From assembly GCF_026213295.1 (NCBI RefSeq), contig NC_079421.1:16764709-16828708 (forward strand): DNA of 64,000 bases, read 5' to 3'. The stretch comes from Gadus chalcogrammus (taxonomy: Eukaryota; Chordata; Actinopteri; Gadiformes; Gadidae). Below are positions 54,005 through 64,000 of the stretch, in pieces. The position numbers and the translations under genes are program-made. Every line of letters begins with the position of its first letter. Position 1 is the stretch's first letter. The notes under the pieces are model-generated. The model searched no databases, was not told the origin of the DNA, and saw only the letters and a program-made list of their open reading frames with translations.

Positions 54005-56318
54005 TTTATTAAAAGAATGGCCATAATGACACATGATGTAGGGTAGAGAGTCTACAAAAAAAGCATTACAATACTGGTAACAATAGGATTTGCATAGAAC
54101 AATTTTCTTTTCAAAATAGCCCAAAGCTCTACTGGACACGTGGGGGTTCTTGATAAACAATGTGGACGTACTTGACCCCCCCCCACAAACTCCTCTGTTC
54201 CACTAAGTGCTCACTGAGGTTACTTTGACCTTAAACACAACAGCAAAGGAGAACGCATAGGTCAGTGAAAAAAGTTGAGATGGTATAAGGAGCTTTATGC
54301 ATTACGACACTTACAGACCGCTTTACAGGCGAAACAATGTGGAAAACCGTGTCTGGAACACGTCAGAACATGTCAGAACAAAATGGTTCTGTTCATTCTG
54401 TTTAAGCATCTTCTAATGACTTTCAACGACCAAATCGTTGTGGAACGGGTGTAATCATAAACTGGTTGGACCAACAATTCAGTCTAGCCTCGGGAGGCTG
54501 GGATACAAATGCTTCAACTGTCAATTCCCACTTTTGTTTATTTACATCTGGTCAACATGGCTATAGAGAAAACAGCAGTCGGCCAATAAAAACGCCTTAC
54601 TCTAGTTGACGGTGTACCAAACCCCTCCCCCCTGCCCACAAAATAATAAAAAACCTTGGAGGGCAGTTGTAGATCAACGGTGTCACAGGGCAAACATCAA
54701 CCATAGCTGGAATTCTACTTGTCAAAAGCAAAGTACACAGTAAGCCTGAGTGCAAACCGAAGTATTTCCACTTGAAATCATTCTCAGAACCACCAGCGCA
54801 TTTAGAACATAAACCACACTTTGACGGTTGTTTTTTTTTGCTTCAACTTTTCAGTATACCGACGGCTTCACAAGGCACTTAAAACTGTTCTCTGCGGTAT
54901 TACGTGCACGAAGCCCCCACACTCTCACACATCTCCAAATCCTCCCTCGGGTTTGTTTGCAATTTGTTTGCAGATTTATATATACATATAACTCTGAAAA
55001 TAAACCCTACATCGGTAAGAAAGAAAAGAAGGAGATGCCAATATTGTAACTCAAACTCTTGTGGTAGATAATTTCCTATTGACCAAAATTAAATTTTTTC
55101 TGCCTATAAAAACAGGTTCGGTAGAACTCCAGACAGGTGCAAAGGTAGCAAACTGCATTTTTTTTTTTACTTAACATAATTAGATGTTTAGAATATACAA
55201 TAAATACATATTTAAAAAAACAACCCATTAGTTAATATTTAAATGCTACTTTTATACATTTTTAGTCTGAAAAGTAGTTGACATCCTTATTATTATCATT
55301 ATTGGTATTTTATACTGTATATAACAGACACTTCCGGATATATACTATTTTGTTATGAGCCTGCATCCCTGATAGTCGTAGTCATTTCAATATTTTGATT
55401 ATCAAAGTTCTAATGCAGTACTGTCGTACTGTAGAAACACTGTACATCATGCGATATACAGACACAGTCACGGATGCATTAAGAAACTACAGCAAAGGTC
55501 AGAGATCCAAAACATCGGGCCTCCGTTTGATAGCCAAGAGGTCAAAGCTTGTACCAAACTAAGTGATGGGATTATTAAGTCTTATTAAGTCAAGCTTGTA
55601 ATAATAACACATGACGGATGTGGCTAGAACAGAGATGGTAGGGGGGGGGGGGGGGAGGAACTAGCCGTCAACCTCCATCCGTTCATGAAGGAAAGAGCAG
55701 CACGGCGAGTGCTCAGCCAGGCCTCCACCGAGGTTTCTCCTAGATTTCGCTTTCACTGCCGATTTGAAGCGTGTAGCTGCTGGTGGCGACGGTCCTGAAA
55801 AGAGCATTGGTTCACGACCCCCCCCCCCCCCCCCCCCCCCCGCTGTCGTTTGTGGCATGTGCAGACACCCTCCCCCCACAGCGGATGCCGGAGTGTGAGT
55901 GAGAGTGAGAGTGAGTGTGAGCGTCACCGGGGTGTTAATGTTGTTTGGTGTAACTCTGTTGGATCTAAATCCCCCCAAAAAAAGGGCCGGCCTCCCGCTG
56001 GCGATCGCTCCGGGTGTGAGGTGGGGGGGGGGGGGGGGATCCAGCATCTGAAGCGGGCAGTGGTCCCGGCCGTGTCCACGGGGAGGGGGGGGGGGGGGGG
56101 GGGTCTCCACTTTCAAAATGCGGAAAATAACGGTGCGAGGAGTAACTAAGGAAAAACGGACGGCCGGACAGAGCCAGACAGACGTGCCCGCCCCGTTTAA
56201 AGCATGCTTACGTATATATGTACCATCGATTGGACGCTGGACCCCCCCCGCCCGACCCCTACCCCCAACCAGCATGAGGAGGTGAGGCGGGGGGGGGGGG
56301 GGAGGGAGCAGACTGTGC
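54005..56318 (-). other. Probable arhgef6 3' UTR
   Basis: The stop codon is at 56319-56321. On the reverse strand AATAAA occurs at 54010-54005, which would give a 3' UTR of about 2.3 kb. No ORF of note. Several long poly-G/poly-C runs lie between 55641 and 56302. The end point is inferred. Confidence 0.4.
55641..56302. repeat. Cluster of five long G or C homopolymers
   Basis: G runs at 55641-55655, 56023-56038, 56085-56103 and 56289-56302, and a C run at 55818-55841 (plus-strand sense). Confidence 0.95.
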
Positions 56319-63660
<7,342 letters not shown>

Positions 63661-64000
63661 CTGCAACAAACACAACCTTTTAGTTTAATATGCAGCACTG
63701 AATTTTTTTTTTTTGGTACGGGTTTGAGTTTGTGCCCTGGTAGTTTTACAAATTTGAGGTCTGACAACAGAAAACCTCAATTCTGGGTTTCACTCTCTAT
63801 TCCTTTCATATTGGTTTCGATTAACCATGTTGCTAAGGGGGAATCAGCAGACACAATCAAGGCCAGCCCTCTCACACTTTCCTTGGTTGGAAGACCGGCT
63901 AAACGGTATTGAAGTCTTTCAGCCGAAGGAACTTCGGCTCAGTTTCATCCCCAGTTTACTCTTAATCTTTAATGTTTAATTTCCTTGTTCAACCATTGCC

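Noticed and set aside
55661..56275. 204-codon reverse frame
   Set aside because: Runs through homopolymer tracts of the probable arhgef6 3' UTR; no start context or family.

Overview
The window is vertebrate nuclear DNA and almost certainly from a teleost fish. Its genes are split into many small exons with GT-AG introns. It carries fish-type LINE 3' ends and extremely dense, long (AC)n/(GT)n microsatellites plus long poly-G/poly-C runs. Such density is known for cod-like fishes (Gadiformes), so a gadiform is my best guess, but no species-specific marker is visible. All gene models were built by hand from splice sites, reading phase and remembered protein families; no search was run.

Layout. 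At 2.39-2.43 kb (-) lies a short first coding exon, probably map7d3. At 4.6-9.0 kb (-) is an unrecognised, modular gene built from tandemly duplicated phase-1 exons, with a TATA promoter and CRE-like boxes. At 11.4-17.2 kb (-) is an EDA2R/TROY-like TNF-receptor gene with a death domain and an in-frame TGA in its transmembrane segment. At 19.1-37.3 kb (+) is adgrg4, an adhesion GPCR with a pentraxin domain whose SEA/HormR/GAIN module is duplicated; the first module ends in a stop before any 7TM. At 40.0-41.3 kb (+) is vgll1, at 45.7-49.1 kb (+) a teleost multiple tissue (TMT) opsin, at 51.5-53.1 kb (+) cd40lg, and from 56.3 kb to beyond the window end (-) arhgef6 (alpha-PIX).

The order and orientation map7d3(-), adgrg4(+), vgll1(+), cd40lg(+), arhgef6(-) match the human Xq26.3 block. 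This supports the names and makes the non-matching genes (modular gene, receptor, TMT opsin) stand out. These genes do not form one pathway. The only immune genes are cd40lg (T-cell help ligand) and the TNF-receptor-like locus.

The most notable points are: (1) adgrg4 encodes two alternative GAIN modules, one ending in a stop and one leading to the 7TM, with splice phases that allow either; (2) the unknown modular gene at 4.6-9 kb, a good candidate for a lineage-specific protein; (3) a retroelement that landed in the TATA box of that gene's duplicated promoter; (4) the receptor with a TGA inside its membrane helix; (5) expanded microsatellites lying directly at 3' splice sites.
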